From Metopolophium dirhodum (taxonomy: Eukaryota > Arthropoda > Insecta > Hemiptera > Aphididae): 64,000 nucleotides of DNA. The notes beneath the pieces are model-generated. The model was given only the letters and a program-made list of their open reading frames with translations, was not told the DNA's origin and searched no databases. Made by a program: the position numbers and the translations under genes. The DNA lies in NCBI RefSeq assembly GCF_019925205.1, contig NC_083567.1, positions 7,440,001 to 7,504,000 on the forward strand. The letters run 5' to 3'. Positions 49,901 to 61,806 of the stretch are shown here, in pieces. Every line of letters starts with the position of its first letter. Within the stretch, counting starts at the first letter, position 1.

Positions 49901-52900
49901 TTAAAACTTCTTCCTTAATATTCTCACGTCATCATTAATATTGTATTGTCACCATCACGGCCACCTGTGTTTGATATTATATCCAAACTCCGTGAAAAAA
50001 TGCTCACCCCACCACGAGCCAGCGCCAAAAGCTCTTATACATATTGTAATTTGTAAACACTGTTTTTTTTTATTATTATTTTAAAGATATCTAATTCTTT
50101 ACACGACTGCATTTTATGAATGCAAATGTGATCAGATTAAATAATAGAAATATTATTGAAAATAAATTTATTTTTATTTAGTTAATATGCGTATCAAGTT
50201 AAGTTTTTCGATAATCTGTTATGTATAATAATATTTAAAAACTACACATTTTGTAAAAATACTCAGTATTGTAAACACAGACAATCACATAAATAACATG
50301 AAAGATTGTCGTTGGTTTTCAGTTTTGTATACAATTTTTCAATGTGACATACGTTTCTAAAATAAATTATCACAAATGAAAATGAAAAACAATTTTTTTC
50401 AATACCCGAACCTTTTATTAATAGTAAATTGAACTGAAAATCAAATTTCAGACAAAGTACACTAACGAATCGTTTTAACTTCATGATTTTTTTGGAAGCA
50501 GTGTACTCATTTTTCAGTGAACATTTATTAAGATAATAACAAACACATTGAGAGACCTACTAAATTTTATATATCCATCGTTTGAAATAAAAATAGTTTA
50601 TTATTATGATATAAAAGACTAAAATAAAAAAAAAAATAAGAAAAAAAAATATATTAATGATTTAGTGGAAGGTTTTTAGTATTGAAAACCCTTTAACCGT
50701 TCTTAACCGTTAACTATTTATGTTTTATTTCACATAACTGAAGTAGAAATGTATTAAAATACTTAAGGCAACTCGATACGTTTTATTATATTATTGCATA
50801 CCCAGTAAACATAGACAACCATAAAAGGCATAAAGTTATTTTTCTTCTTTTTCTTTTACTCCACCCTTGGCTCCAAACTTCATGGAGTCGTCCATGCTTG
50901 TCCTACACCTCTATAGGGCTCTGTTCCCTCGCCTCTCTTACTTACTCACAGGAGATTTTTTTGTGTCATTCTCTATCGATTCATCTCTTCTTCGGTATTC
51001 CACTGAAATATGTAAAGTTATATTATAGTAATTTAATATTATAATAAGCAACGTGGAACGTTTATAGTCACGCATTAACCTATTTGCATAATTATATTTC
51101 ATGAATTTATGATAGAATATTTCTAATATACTAATATAGCAATATATGTCAACATATCGTCGGTCATTACTGCCTACCGGTCACATTAAGTTCATATTAA
51201 TAAATTAAAATAAACCGGGCTGACCACAATTATTACCTCTAGCACTCTTTGGTATTTTATTAAACTTAAAATAATTGTGTTGTATTCAATAGATACTTAA
51301 GTACTAGAGTTGTATCCATATTTATTCAAAAACGTGTTTGTTAATATCACTAACCAGACCAGTACTTAACATCATAATAGTTTAAGGTGCCCTAACAAAT
51401 TACACGCGTGATCTTTATTGTATTTATAATTATAACGAAATTTCTAATGTATACCAGTGTACATAAGCAATAATTATGACTTACTTCGAGATTAAGTTTA
51501 TAGTGCATGCGTCTTAGTGATGATTATGAGCTTTGCATTTTATTTAAAAAAAAACTAATTCTTTTTGGGTGCATGTTTTAGAGCAAAAATGTGTATTATA
51601 CTCCAGCTGGGCATTAAGCTATGAAGTAGGTACTACAGGTTAATATGAAATTAGTGCATTATATTATTAGGAAATGTTTACTTTATAATACTAAATATAT
51701 AAAAAAATATACTTTATAAAATATATCATAGATTTGTAAGCATACCTCTTAAATTCTTAATATTACTGTAAATGAATTTCTTACGACAATTATTATAAAT
51801 TGACCAATTGGTAGAAATCATAAATTTTAAATAAAACTCAATTATTATTTGTGTGTTTAAAAATATATATGACGTTATAATAATTTTATGTTAGATTTCA
51901 AAATAGGTAACTATATGTTATATAGTTATATACTAAGCTATATAGTTTGTTCTATTATTTTAAAGCATACAACACTAGACAATACATTTTGCATTAATTT
52001 CTTCTTATTATTTTAGAATATCTAGATGGTAGTTTTTTTATGGCAGATGTATGAATTCCTTGTTATTTTATCTGCTTTTATAAAATCACTATTACCATAA
52101 AACTTGTTTTTTATTTAGTTTTTTAATTTATTTTAAGATATATAATATACCTACAATGCATCTTGTATGTTGTTCTTTGAATTTCAATACGACAGACACA
52201 GAAGTATGCATTACGACCTACCTATACTGTGCGATAACCTTATAAATTCTATTACATATTTATCACTTTATGCCACTATATGTATACTAAAACGTAGTTT
52301 AGCTATAATATAATGTTATATTATATACCATATAATATATATTATCATACCTATGTGGAATATATCATGCCATAAAAATAAAACAATAATGTATATATGT
52401 TAAGATTTCATTCGTGCATAAAGTATCGTTGCAAAAAGAATAATTTTATTCTCAGAAATTATTTCTACAAACAATCATAATAGTTTTATTCAGTATTACT
52501 TTATAGATTTTAAGTATATAAAATTATGTTTAATACAACTCTATTTTGTAAGCCTATGGCTGCTGTAGACTTTGCTTTGAAATTTATATAAATAATCGAA
52601 AATATTACACAGCCATAAAATGCAAAAAATACAAGTAAAACTATGAAATAGTAAATGTTGTATACATATTTTGAATTAAACTTGTTCAAAATTATTAACT
52701 TGATAAAAGTTATACCGATAGAATCCCTGGATAGAACCAAACAGTAAGGAAGTTTTCTGTAGTATAAGAAATACGATCAAAACAATTGATTTGATATCAA
52801 AAATGTATTAAGCATACAACCAACGTTTTATCGTTAGATACTCAGCAAACAATACACTTTTAAAAACCAAATTGTAATCGAATACTGATGTATTTTTATT

Positions 52901-54150
52901 GAACTTTAAAATTTTAAAATGTCTATACATCCACTTTTTATTTAACTTTAAATCTTCAATAAATCTTAAATAAAGGTTGCAATGTTATAACAGGAAAAAC
53001 AATGTTAGTTATAATCTTTTCGATAACAAACTATGCGTATTTACAAATAAATATTGTTTGAACCAGAAAATTCCTTATTATATGTTTTATTTTTATAAAC
53101 ATAACATTAGTTTTATAAAAAGGCGATAGTAGCTGTAACCTAGTATAACATGCGTGGTAAAATTATGGTAATGACACCCTACCAATCAATAGATCAATGG
53201 TTGAAAATATGTAAAAAAATCTAATAAAATACAGAAACGCTGCAGTTTTACTAGTTTATACTGTTTAGACCCAAAACTTTAAGAGTGATAAATATTTTAT
53301 TGCATAAAATACAATTTAGGTACTTTTAATTTAATTTAGTTAACTCGTTATTAGTTATTACTGTACTCGGCTCCGTATTTTATTATTATTACTATTATGT
53401 GTCTATATTTATGCAATTTGATTTTTATGAATACTATATGCATGCATTAATTATTTATTTAAATTTTAATCATTTGACTTTAAACTCTAAGTTAATTATA
53501 TTTTTTGTGTTCAACTACTTAATAAACTGAGATCCAATGTGCTAATTTATTATTACTCAATATTATTATAGATGAATTATTAATTTTCATTAGACGACTT
53601 CATTCTATTCGGGCCGGATGCTATAGTTAGTGTATGTAGTATATTATTCATATCGCATACAATAATATAGTGGGCAGGCGGTTACAACATACGATGACAA
53701 ATATATTGAGATATCCGTTATAATATATACGCCCTTTATACTATGCATTTATGCATAAAGCGATTCGGAGATTTGGTCGGGAAGACAATTTAAAGTTTGT
53801 GAAATATTTTTCGAATGAAAATTGTTCTGAACGTAAAATATAATATAGGATCATCTCGAAAGTGGATCGAGGTCATAAATTGTTTCAATGAAGAAGAACA
53901 GGAAAATATTTTCGATACGAGAATTATTTTTATAAGGCCAGCATTATTTTACCATGGTCAATTAAACGCAGTTACAGCCGTATATTTGGCCCGCAATAGA
54001 GGTCTCTCGTTATTATGATAATATATTATTATGCTTTATTTCCCTCTCGCGTCCGTTCTGAAAACCCTTGGTAACTATAATCATTCGCGAGAAGACTTCA
54101 AATATAATGTGCCAAAAAAAAAATAAATAAAATAGCGCCAAGCTCACACT
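46950..54150. other. AT-rich spacer, no recognised gene
   Basis: Frames at 46941-47292, 47662-47871, 50263-50484, 52510-52740 and 53815-54018 are short and unmatched. Two moderately GC-richer patches (about 49630-50040 and 50860-51000, the latter with CCTTGGCTCC and CATGGAGTCGTCCATG words) look like old transposon debris, but I cannot name a family. Confidence 0.45.
47105..47284. repeat. Two diverged copies of a CAAACC(A/G)GTGCCAATATTT block
   Basis: ACTTTAAACCGGTGCCAATA near 47119 and ACTTCAAACCAGTGCCAATA near 47254 are close copies about 135 bp apart and share flanking AATTTG/GATTTG words. This suggests an old local tandem duplication or a repeat with an internal repeat. The minus frames at 46941-47292 merely read through it. 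Confidence 0.55.
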
Positions 54151-54658
54151 TTTATTTAAATTTTCTTTAGATACCTACTTATAACACTTGAAGTTTCTTT
54201 TTTCACATTTCGAAATTATCCCATCGGCGCTGTATATACGCCTGCTGCACCTATGTATACCTACCGGCGCGAAACTTGCAATAACAATTTATCTTTGCGA
54301 ATGAAAATTGCCAAGTATAATATAGTGCACAGTGTAAATATTTAATTTCACAGAAACCCCGATTATCTTGTAATCCCATTAAGTAGGTATTTCGGGCGCG
54401 AAACAGTTTTCCGGAGTGCGCAAAAATATAGTGTGGTGTATATAGTGCAGCCGGTATATAACGGTTACGTCTATAAAAACGCACGCGTGCGCACAAAACC
54501 GGAGAAGATACAACGGGAAAGCGAAAAAAATAAATAAAACGAAAACAAAGGCGCAAGTAATTAAGTTTACAGCCGAACTGTGCAAGTGTTGTGCGGCGAA
54601 AAGAAAACGTTACAAAACGTTCCAAACCAGATATGATCCACAGGCGTGTACGTTTTGA

Positions 54659-54679
54659 GTGTGTGTGTGCGTGTGTGTG
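54659..54679. repeat. (GT)n microsatellite, imperfect
   Basis: About ten GT units with one GC interruption, inside the second CpG-rich domain. Confidence 0.85.
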
Positions 54680-54955
54680 AGTCTAACTCTTTATATTATG
54701 CATACAGTATGTCCCAGTGATTTTTGTTCACACTTTGAGAATGACTACCTCGTGTCTCCATGATCTCTGCAGCGATTTGTATCGAAGAACTATATCGCGT
54801 TATCCGAATACGAGAATAACAATAATATTATTGTCATTGTACTCACGGTAGCTTTATCCGGACTCTTGCTTAATTTGTATAAGTGCTCTCTGATTGTTAC
54901 ATCAATGAAAAATAGGTTCCCTAAGTGACATTTCGCCCTTTCCCCCTGTTCCACT

Positions 54956-54957
<2 letters not shown>

Positions 54958-54995
<38 letters not shown>
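54958..54995. repeat. (CA)n microsatellite
   Basis: About eighteen uninterrupted CA units, the longest dinucleotide run in the window and likely polymorphic. Confidence 0.95.
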
Positions 54996-54998
<3 letters not shown>

Positions 54999-56390
54999 CT
55001 TTGATACTGCGGTACGAAAACACTCGTGGTGTATCTGTGTGTGTATATATATATGCAGTATACGTACATCGATGTTTATTTGAAATTAAATGGTAGGGCC
55101 CCGTCGTGTATGCGCTTCGAAATCCCGCGTTTGCACAGTAAATCGTAAAAACGGGTTTTCGATTGCGTTCGCCGTAACTGCGGACGAGATCGTTCTCGAT
55201 GTTTGCGCGAAAAATAAAAACCCGGAAACACCTTGTACGACCCATAATAAGAAAGCCGAACGGACGAGACTGCATTATTAATACAATAGCCCCGGGGAAA
55301 AATGGCAACCGATGAACAACGCTGTGGGTATTATTGAATTTGTGAAACTTTCCGCGGAAATTCGGTGACTAGCTGCGGCCTGGGCGACGACGGCCGCGAA
55401 TAATATTATACCACCGCGAAAACGGGGTCGCACACCAAAACCGTTTACCAAGAGCGTCCGTTTTTTTTTTATTTTCTCCTCCTCATCATCCTCCTCTTCC
55501 TTGTTCTTGTTCTTCCTGTTCCTGCTTCCCTGGGCCGCATAATAATTTATATGCACCGTGTGTGTTTTTTTAAGCACCCCTCCCGCGGGCGTCCGCATCG
55601 CCGGCGAAACTTAGAAATCGTTAAGTTTTATATTTACATTATATTTGCGTTTTTACACACACGCTTGAATTTATTATGCACGCACATAACAATTTATATA
55701 ATATATATATATATATACGATGGGTGGGTGGGTGGGGGGAAGTGGTTGTCGAGCGGGTGGGCATGCCTACCTATGACCGCGAACTACGTATCGTTTTCTT
55801 TGTGTTTAGCATTTTATCCAACATAATCCACCGACAGATAATATAACATAACAAACACAGAACACGTATTATAGATACCGCCGCGGTGGAAATGTTTTTG
55901 TTTTTTTTTTTCTTTTACTTTTTCTCTTTTTATATATATATATATATTATATACATTTTTACGACGAGCGGAAATTTAAAAAAAACATTATGACGCGCGT
56001 CGAGAGGACTGTATACAAAAGCATCCGTTCATTGTATACAGCCTCCGGCTTGCACACACGTAAAGTGGGTATGTAACGTATATTATTATAATATTGCATT
56101 ATTATAGTTCGTTCCTTATACGGTTTAGGTGTTATTTTAATGCGAGTATAAACATTTATCTATTATCGAATTTCTAGACGATAACTTTACACGCCCCGCG
56201 CGTGCTCTCCCGCCGGGAACGTTTTCATTATTTCAAGCTTAAAGCGAATTATCACAAGTAAATGCAAATATTATGACAGTTCATAAACTACACGAAATTA
56301 TATTTTGTATATAACTCGCGTAAAAACGAAAATCTCGAATGAAAAAACTGCCGACGGAACAATGCAATCGCCTTTTTGTGTTCGGTTAAA

Positions 56391-57638
56391 CGTAAACTTG
56401 CTTCGATATTAAAAAAAAAAACAATAAAACTGTAGAGCGCTTAATGTATATTTTTATACTTAGTTTATTTGTGCAAGACAACGGATGCGTGTTTGTACAG
56501 CACACTCTTAACGTCTTAACTTTTGTCATTATATTATTGATTGTCTTACAATCTTAATTATTAGTTTCGTTATCCTGAACATCAAATGTCACTTGAAACA
56601 TGACGTATAATATACATGCAGTATTGTACAAGTAAAATGTTTATGAAGTAATTTCTACTTTTTTTTCAAGAAAACAATTTACGTCAATATTTTAATTATA
56701 TTTTTTGCATCTAAAACATTACCATCACATCGATTTTACACCGTAGAACTTCTGTTTAATATTATAGTTGTTATCAATGCTTGAGACTATTTATTTATTT
56801 TTTGATTATTACTAAAATAATTGTTCTTAAAATATAAATTAAATACTTACTATAACATTATATTTAAATAAATTCACTTTATATGTACTCAATATCAAAT
56901 ATAATTTAAATATTTTTAAAAGAAAAGAGTCGTCTCGCCCTCATCCATGTGTACTACCGATAATATTGTATAATATTAATTTTTGGATGGGTCAGAGTCC
57001 TACATTTTGCAAGACGCATACAGTCAGTGCATTTTCTTTTCCCAAATAATTTTTTTTTACCCAACGATTTAATTTAAATTGCGTACGTAGGAAGGATTGG
57101 TGATTCCCGGGAACGCGCGGGAAGTCATCATACAGAAATCGAGTGAACGGTTTATGTATCATAAAGCTATATAATGGAATAATTATTCATTTATTTAAAT
57201 ATTAAATTTTAATACACTCGAAATGTCAATGATAAATAAATTCTTATGACGAATGATTATGCAGAAAGGTAGTGTTTAAATTAATAAACGATCCAATACG
57301 AATTATAACCAATACTGAATTATCTATCTTGGACATACTGAAATTCCGATAAATATTTCCTGGAAACATCCCGGTTTGGACACCCTAGGACTTTGTCCGC
57401 ATTACAGTTTTTTACTGGCAAATAGAGAACATAAATGAGGAGCAGCTTATCCACATGGTATGTATAACGTATGTGTTGGTGTTTATACTGATCCAATGAC
57501 AATGAATAATCAACAAAACATTTGTGTGAATTTTATGTTTTATATTTTCCTCATTCTTCTCAGAATCCAAAAAAACTACCTACTTAAAAAGGTTTCATCG
57601 GTAGTCGAGTAGCATTATAATATATACATACTATATTA
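56391..57638. other. AT-rich spacer, no gene seen
   Basis: Only a 60-codon minus frame (57320-57502) occurs and it is unrecognised. GATTCCCGGGAACGCGCGGG near 57100-57120 is a GC patch of unknown origin. Confidence 0.45.
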
Positions 57639-57966
57639 TTTTAGATTCTGATGAATGTATTGATTTTACAATGATGTGTGTTTTTTTTTTTGTATAAATG
57701 TATAAAATATTTAACATTTATGGCTAAGGATTGAAAATTTAAAACAAGGTTCCACGTAAATAGGTTATATATAAATTACTTTATTCACAATAATATCATC
57801 AAATATACTTGGTAATATCATACGCTGACTGGCCGTTTTCGCTCAGAATCGTTTTTCTTATACAATGATATTATATCATTGAATTCAAATTTAACACCAT
57901 CCATTACAGTGACCCACTTGTAACCTACTGTACAGCAGAGCGACATTCACTTATCCACCTTTTTAC
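57639..57966 (+). repeat. Internally deleted copy of the GATTCTGAGCGAA family
   Basis: Both ends match the 17666-18570 copy: TTTTAGATTCTG...GATGAATGTATTGATT at the start, and CCGTTTTCGCTCAGAATCG through a CCATCCATTACAGTGACCCA block to CCACCTTTTT at the end. About 580 bp of interior is missing. The head also lacks the 9 bp AGCGAAGCG, which breaks its inverted-repeat tip. This is a deletion derivative of the family. Confidence 0.75.
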
Positions 57967-60900
57967 TATTACGCTTACTCTGAACCAAATTATACTCTTT
58001 TATTCTGTTAAACATATTAACTGTGTACCTTATGACGACTAACTATCTTGTACGAAAGTATAGGATTTTATAAGCAATTTCGAAAATATTTAAATGCACA
58101 GAAACAATATAGTTTTAGATCCCCATGTAAAAAATACATTAAAAAGAGCCGTGTTTACGCGACTGTCTCGATAACAAAATATAATTACTGAAAAAAATTT
58201 TCGGCGGCGTTTCGAGTATTCCTGGGAATTCCGAAAATGTCCGGAATAAGGGGATTGCCTGGAACGAGAATATTCTTCCCAGAGATTATGTTCCCAGAAA
58301 TTTCCGGGAGTGCCAATATTTTATGTTCGTATACTCTTAACGTAAACGATTTAATTGCTTATGCGATATTATTATTATAAACTGTGCACATCTGCAGCAG
58401 TTATATATTTAGGTGTAATAATTTATAAATTTGTAACGTTATATAAATGACGATCCATTACTGGGGTTAAAATATTTGAATAAAGTATAGATAGGTAGCT
58501 GCATCTGTAATAAATGAAGTATCATAAACCACGAAATACAGTATTATTGTTCCACATTATAGTCAAATGTTACTAACAACAATAATATATAATATATTAT
58601 TAAATATTATTATGATAACTTTACCGCTACGTATTCAATTACACAAAAACGATCAAATTGTTTCGTTCGATGCGCATGTGTGTTTCCTATTCAGCCTAGA
58701 TTTATTAATTTGATTGTCGCGTGCTAATCCAATAAAATATGAAGTCGTATTACAGCATAGATCTATTTTAAATCGTAATCATCAATCCTGCTCAAACCTT
58801 AACGACCAACCAAACCTCTCGTTGCCCACATTTTTGAGTCGATCTGGAGCTTACCTGATCGATAACCCACGGGATTTATGTGTTCTACGGACATTTCAGA
58901 AATAGTTTACCTCTAGAAATCTCTTTGCATTAAACACATCCCGTAGTAAAATGTATTTTTGAAAGAAAAAAATTGGTAAATGTATTTTTTTGTCGTGTAA
59001 TATACATAATTGTAAAAACAATAGATTCTTCACGCCGCGCCGTTCAGAAACAAACATTTTCGTCTGAATGTTGTTTTTACAATATTTGTTTGAAACACTT
59101 TTTGTTATCTCGCGACGGTGGAAGAAAATATTTAATATATAATTTTTTGAAAGCTGAAGTAAAATTACAACTTCCAGTGCTTCCCGATCATAAAATAAAA
59201 AAAAATACAAAATATTATCCGCAAGTCATTTACATTTTAAAATAGGGTTTATTTTTACTATGTTCTTTCTTGACAAGGTCGTGTACTTATTTTGTACTAT
59301 AGTTCATTTAATTTACAGTACAACCCATATTTCTTCAAAGATTGTCTCTATACATATATTGTAATTCCAACTCTAGAAATTAGAAATGAAATTTAAAAAA
59401 CAATTTATGGAAAAGAGGATTTTTCATCATCGTGTTTCTTAATTTTGAACGTAATTATTTAAGTATCAAATGTTCTTTTCTACCGTTCAATTTTAGTCCA
59501 CATCATCTGAAATTAAAATATGATTTGTATGTTGATTATTTAATTACATTACATTCGTTTTATTAAAATATAAATGTTCAAATTTATTCCAAAACTAATA
59601 CATTACGATTAGTACCTATACTAGCTAGTGTACTATACTATACTTGCTAGCTATAGTATCTAGAACTTTATATACAATCTACAATCTTACTAATTGTTCT
59701 ATAATTATATCAATAGTATATAGAGTCATTGAGTGTAGTTATTAATTTATTTGTAACAATTAATGACAACCAATATAAAAGCAAGCAATGAAGACGACGT
59801 ATGCGTGTGCAGAATATGATCCAAAATAAATTCGAAAAAAATGTATATATTCAAATTATTCAGACCGACCAATTAGTAATACTCTTGTCGTCTGTTGACA
59901 AAAGATCACTAGACCGTTAGGATCGTTATACTGTTAGGATTCTTATAGTAAAAAATAAAATACTTCTAAATCCAAGGACTAACTGGACAACGCTCGCACT
60001 ATTACAAAAAATGTCATTGTGCATATTATACATTATTATGTAAATCCTCTAGATTCTCGCCCATTTTCCCTCGCCAATAATAATGATACCATTATATTAT
60101 TAGGTACTATCAAACGTATATTTTGGATGGTGTATATAATTATAAAAATATAATAAAAACACGAACACAAAAAACTGTACCTAGGTACTGCTTGTTATGG
60201 TACAAAAAATAAACAATGAATACCGTGTATAATAATGTATTGTATCTGAGTGTTTCTCAAAGTGTAATTTAATATCCGTAGCATATAGGTGTTACTTTTT
60301 TTATTTTCAGTTTAATGCATTAATTATATTAATATTATAAGCAGACCTATTATATATTTATGGATATTATTATTAGGACGACGTTATAAACATTTAAATT
60401 ATGTTTGAGTTTTTTTTTTTATAACACCAGTTAATTTATTATTAAAAATGAAACACGTACGAGTCAAAGTCAAATCGAGTTAATAATAATATAATTTTTA
60501 AAGAGTCATAATCGCACATTGTTTAAAATAATTTACTTTATAGTTAATATTTTAAGCCATGCAAATAGTATGCAATAATATTCTATTCTATTTTAACATA
60601 AATATGTTTTTGGGCTGTGTACAGATATTTTTATTTTCTAACCGATTTTGCGTAATGCTTTGTTTATTACTATAAAAACGATTTAAATAAACTATTTCAT
60701 TAATTTAAAAATGTGACGGAGATATTCATTAGATTTATTTATTTTGATGTCCCTAGTGATTTGTTACTTGTTAATTCCATAATTGGTTTATCACAATTTA
60801 AAAAATGTCACGTTAACTAGGATATATTATTATCAGTGATAATTTATTGTTTTACTGAAAATTGGGTCGTTTGAATTAAAAACAAAAAATAATAATGAAG

Positions 60901-61527
60901 ATAAATAATAAAAAGAAAAGTTAAATCTAAAATAAGGATAAAAAGTTTGCACTGTTGTAAACTCGGCATACAGTGAAAAGTATCCTTATTATGGTCCATT
61001 TGGGACTTATTTATGGGTACAATACTTCTTGTTATTTCAACCCTTCTACGTGGTTTATAAAACAATATCCATGAAGAAATGTGACTAAAAACAAATAAAT
61101 ACATAATAACGATAATAATAATAATAATAATAACAAACTATTAAAGACAAAGTCTTTGTGATATCTTATCGGAAGAACATTTCATCTAAAATGAAAAATA
61201 CCTGCCCGTGTATCAAAAGATAATTTATTTGAATGCATAAAAATGAAATGTTAGACGAAGGCACGAGGAATGGGTTCATGCCTTCATGGTTCACAGGTGT
61301 TCCAATTTGTAAAAGAAATTCAATCGCTTACGAACAAACAATATAAAAAATATATGTCTCTGATCGTTTTACAATAAAAAAGAAAAAAAGAAACGAAGAT
61401 TCAAGTTGATTTTTTTTTCTCGTCTGAAATAAAATCAATTTTAACTAAAACGATTCTGTAAATGATATTCGAGTTTTTTAACGACGACGGCTTATAACTT
61501 GAAATTATTTTTGTTTGAATATTATTG
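57967..61527. other. AT-rich spacer, no recognised gene
   Basis: A patch at about 58200-58320 repeats CCTGGGAATTCC/TTCCCAGAAATTTCCGGG-like words and looks like part of a repeat. Opposed frames at 58896-59245 and the 60844-61104 minus frame are unrecognised. The rest is AT-rich simple sequence. Confidence 0.45.
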
Positions 61528-61806
61528 TTTTTTTTTTTTTTTTATTGATCGTGAAACCCGGCAACTATGGCCATTAGCTGTTGGTTTTTGTTTATAGGGG
61601 GGGGGGGGGAACACTTGTGTGTAGTTTTGGCAGATTTTTTAGTGGGCACCCGTGGGTATCTGCCATGCCCGGGTGGGGGATGGCGGCACTTCTCTCCGGA
61701 CACCGTGACTTGCCCGAAGAAAAATTCCGCCCGTGAACCGAGGTTTGAACCAGCGTCGGTGTGCGTCACAACCGACGCCTTAGTCCGCTCGGCTACTCCG
61801 TCCCAC
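61528..61806 (-). mobile_element. tRNA-derived SINE, copy C
   Basis: This is the best-preserved head of the three. On the minus strand, starting at about 61806, a tRNA-like segment carries an A box TAGCCGAGCGG (61785-61795) and a B box GGTTCAAACCT (61741-61751). The spacing fits a class II tRNA with a long variable arm (Ser/Leu type). The body shares CATGCCCGGGTGGGGGATGG and CCGGACACCGTGACTTGCCC with copies A and B. The tail is a T run at 61528-61543 on the plus strand. A target duplication is not clear. The frames at 61542-61769 (minus) and 61567-61821 (plus) are just the SINE body. Confidence 0.85.

Larger units (their letters stand above)
54160..56390. promoter_or_regulatory. Second CpG-rich domain with TATA-like site and dinucleotide repeats
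   Basis: Sequence from about 54230 to 56380 is clearly richer in CG dinucleotides than its surroundings. A TATAAAAA at 54472-54479 is followed about 30 bp later by GC-containing unique sequence, a spacing compatible with a TATA promoter on the plus strand. (GT)n and (CA)n runs lie within. The 172-codon minus frame at 54790-55308 crosses the (CA)n repeat and reads as a Val/Cys tract there; it shows no domain and I do not call it a gene. An unmethylated regulatory island is the simplest guess. Confidence 0.33.

Noticed and set aside
54790..55308. 172-codon minus-strand frame, the longest in the window
   Set aside because: It crosses the (CA)n repeat, which gives the Val/Cys tract. It has no domain, and its length comes from CG-rich, stop-poor sequence.
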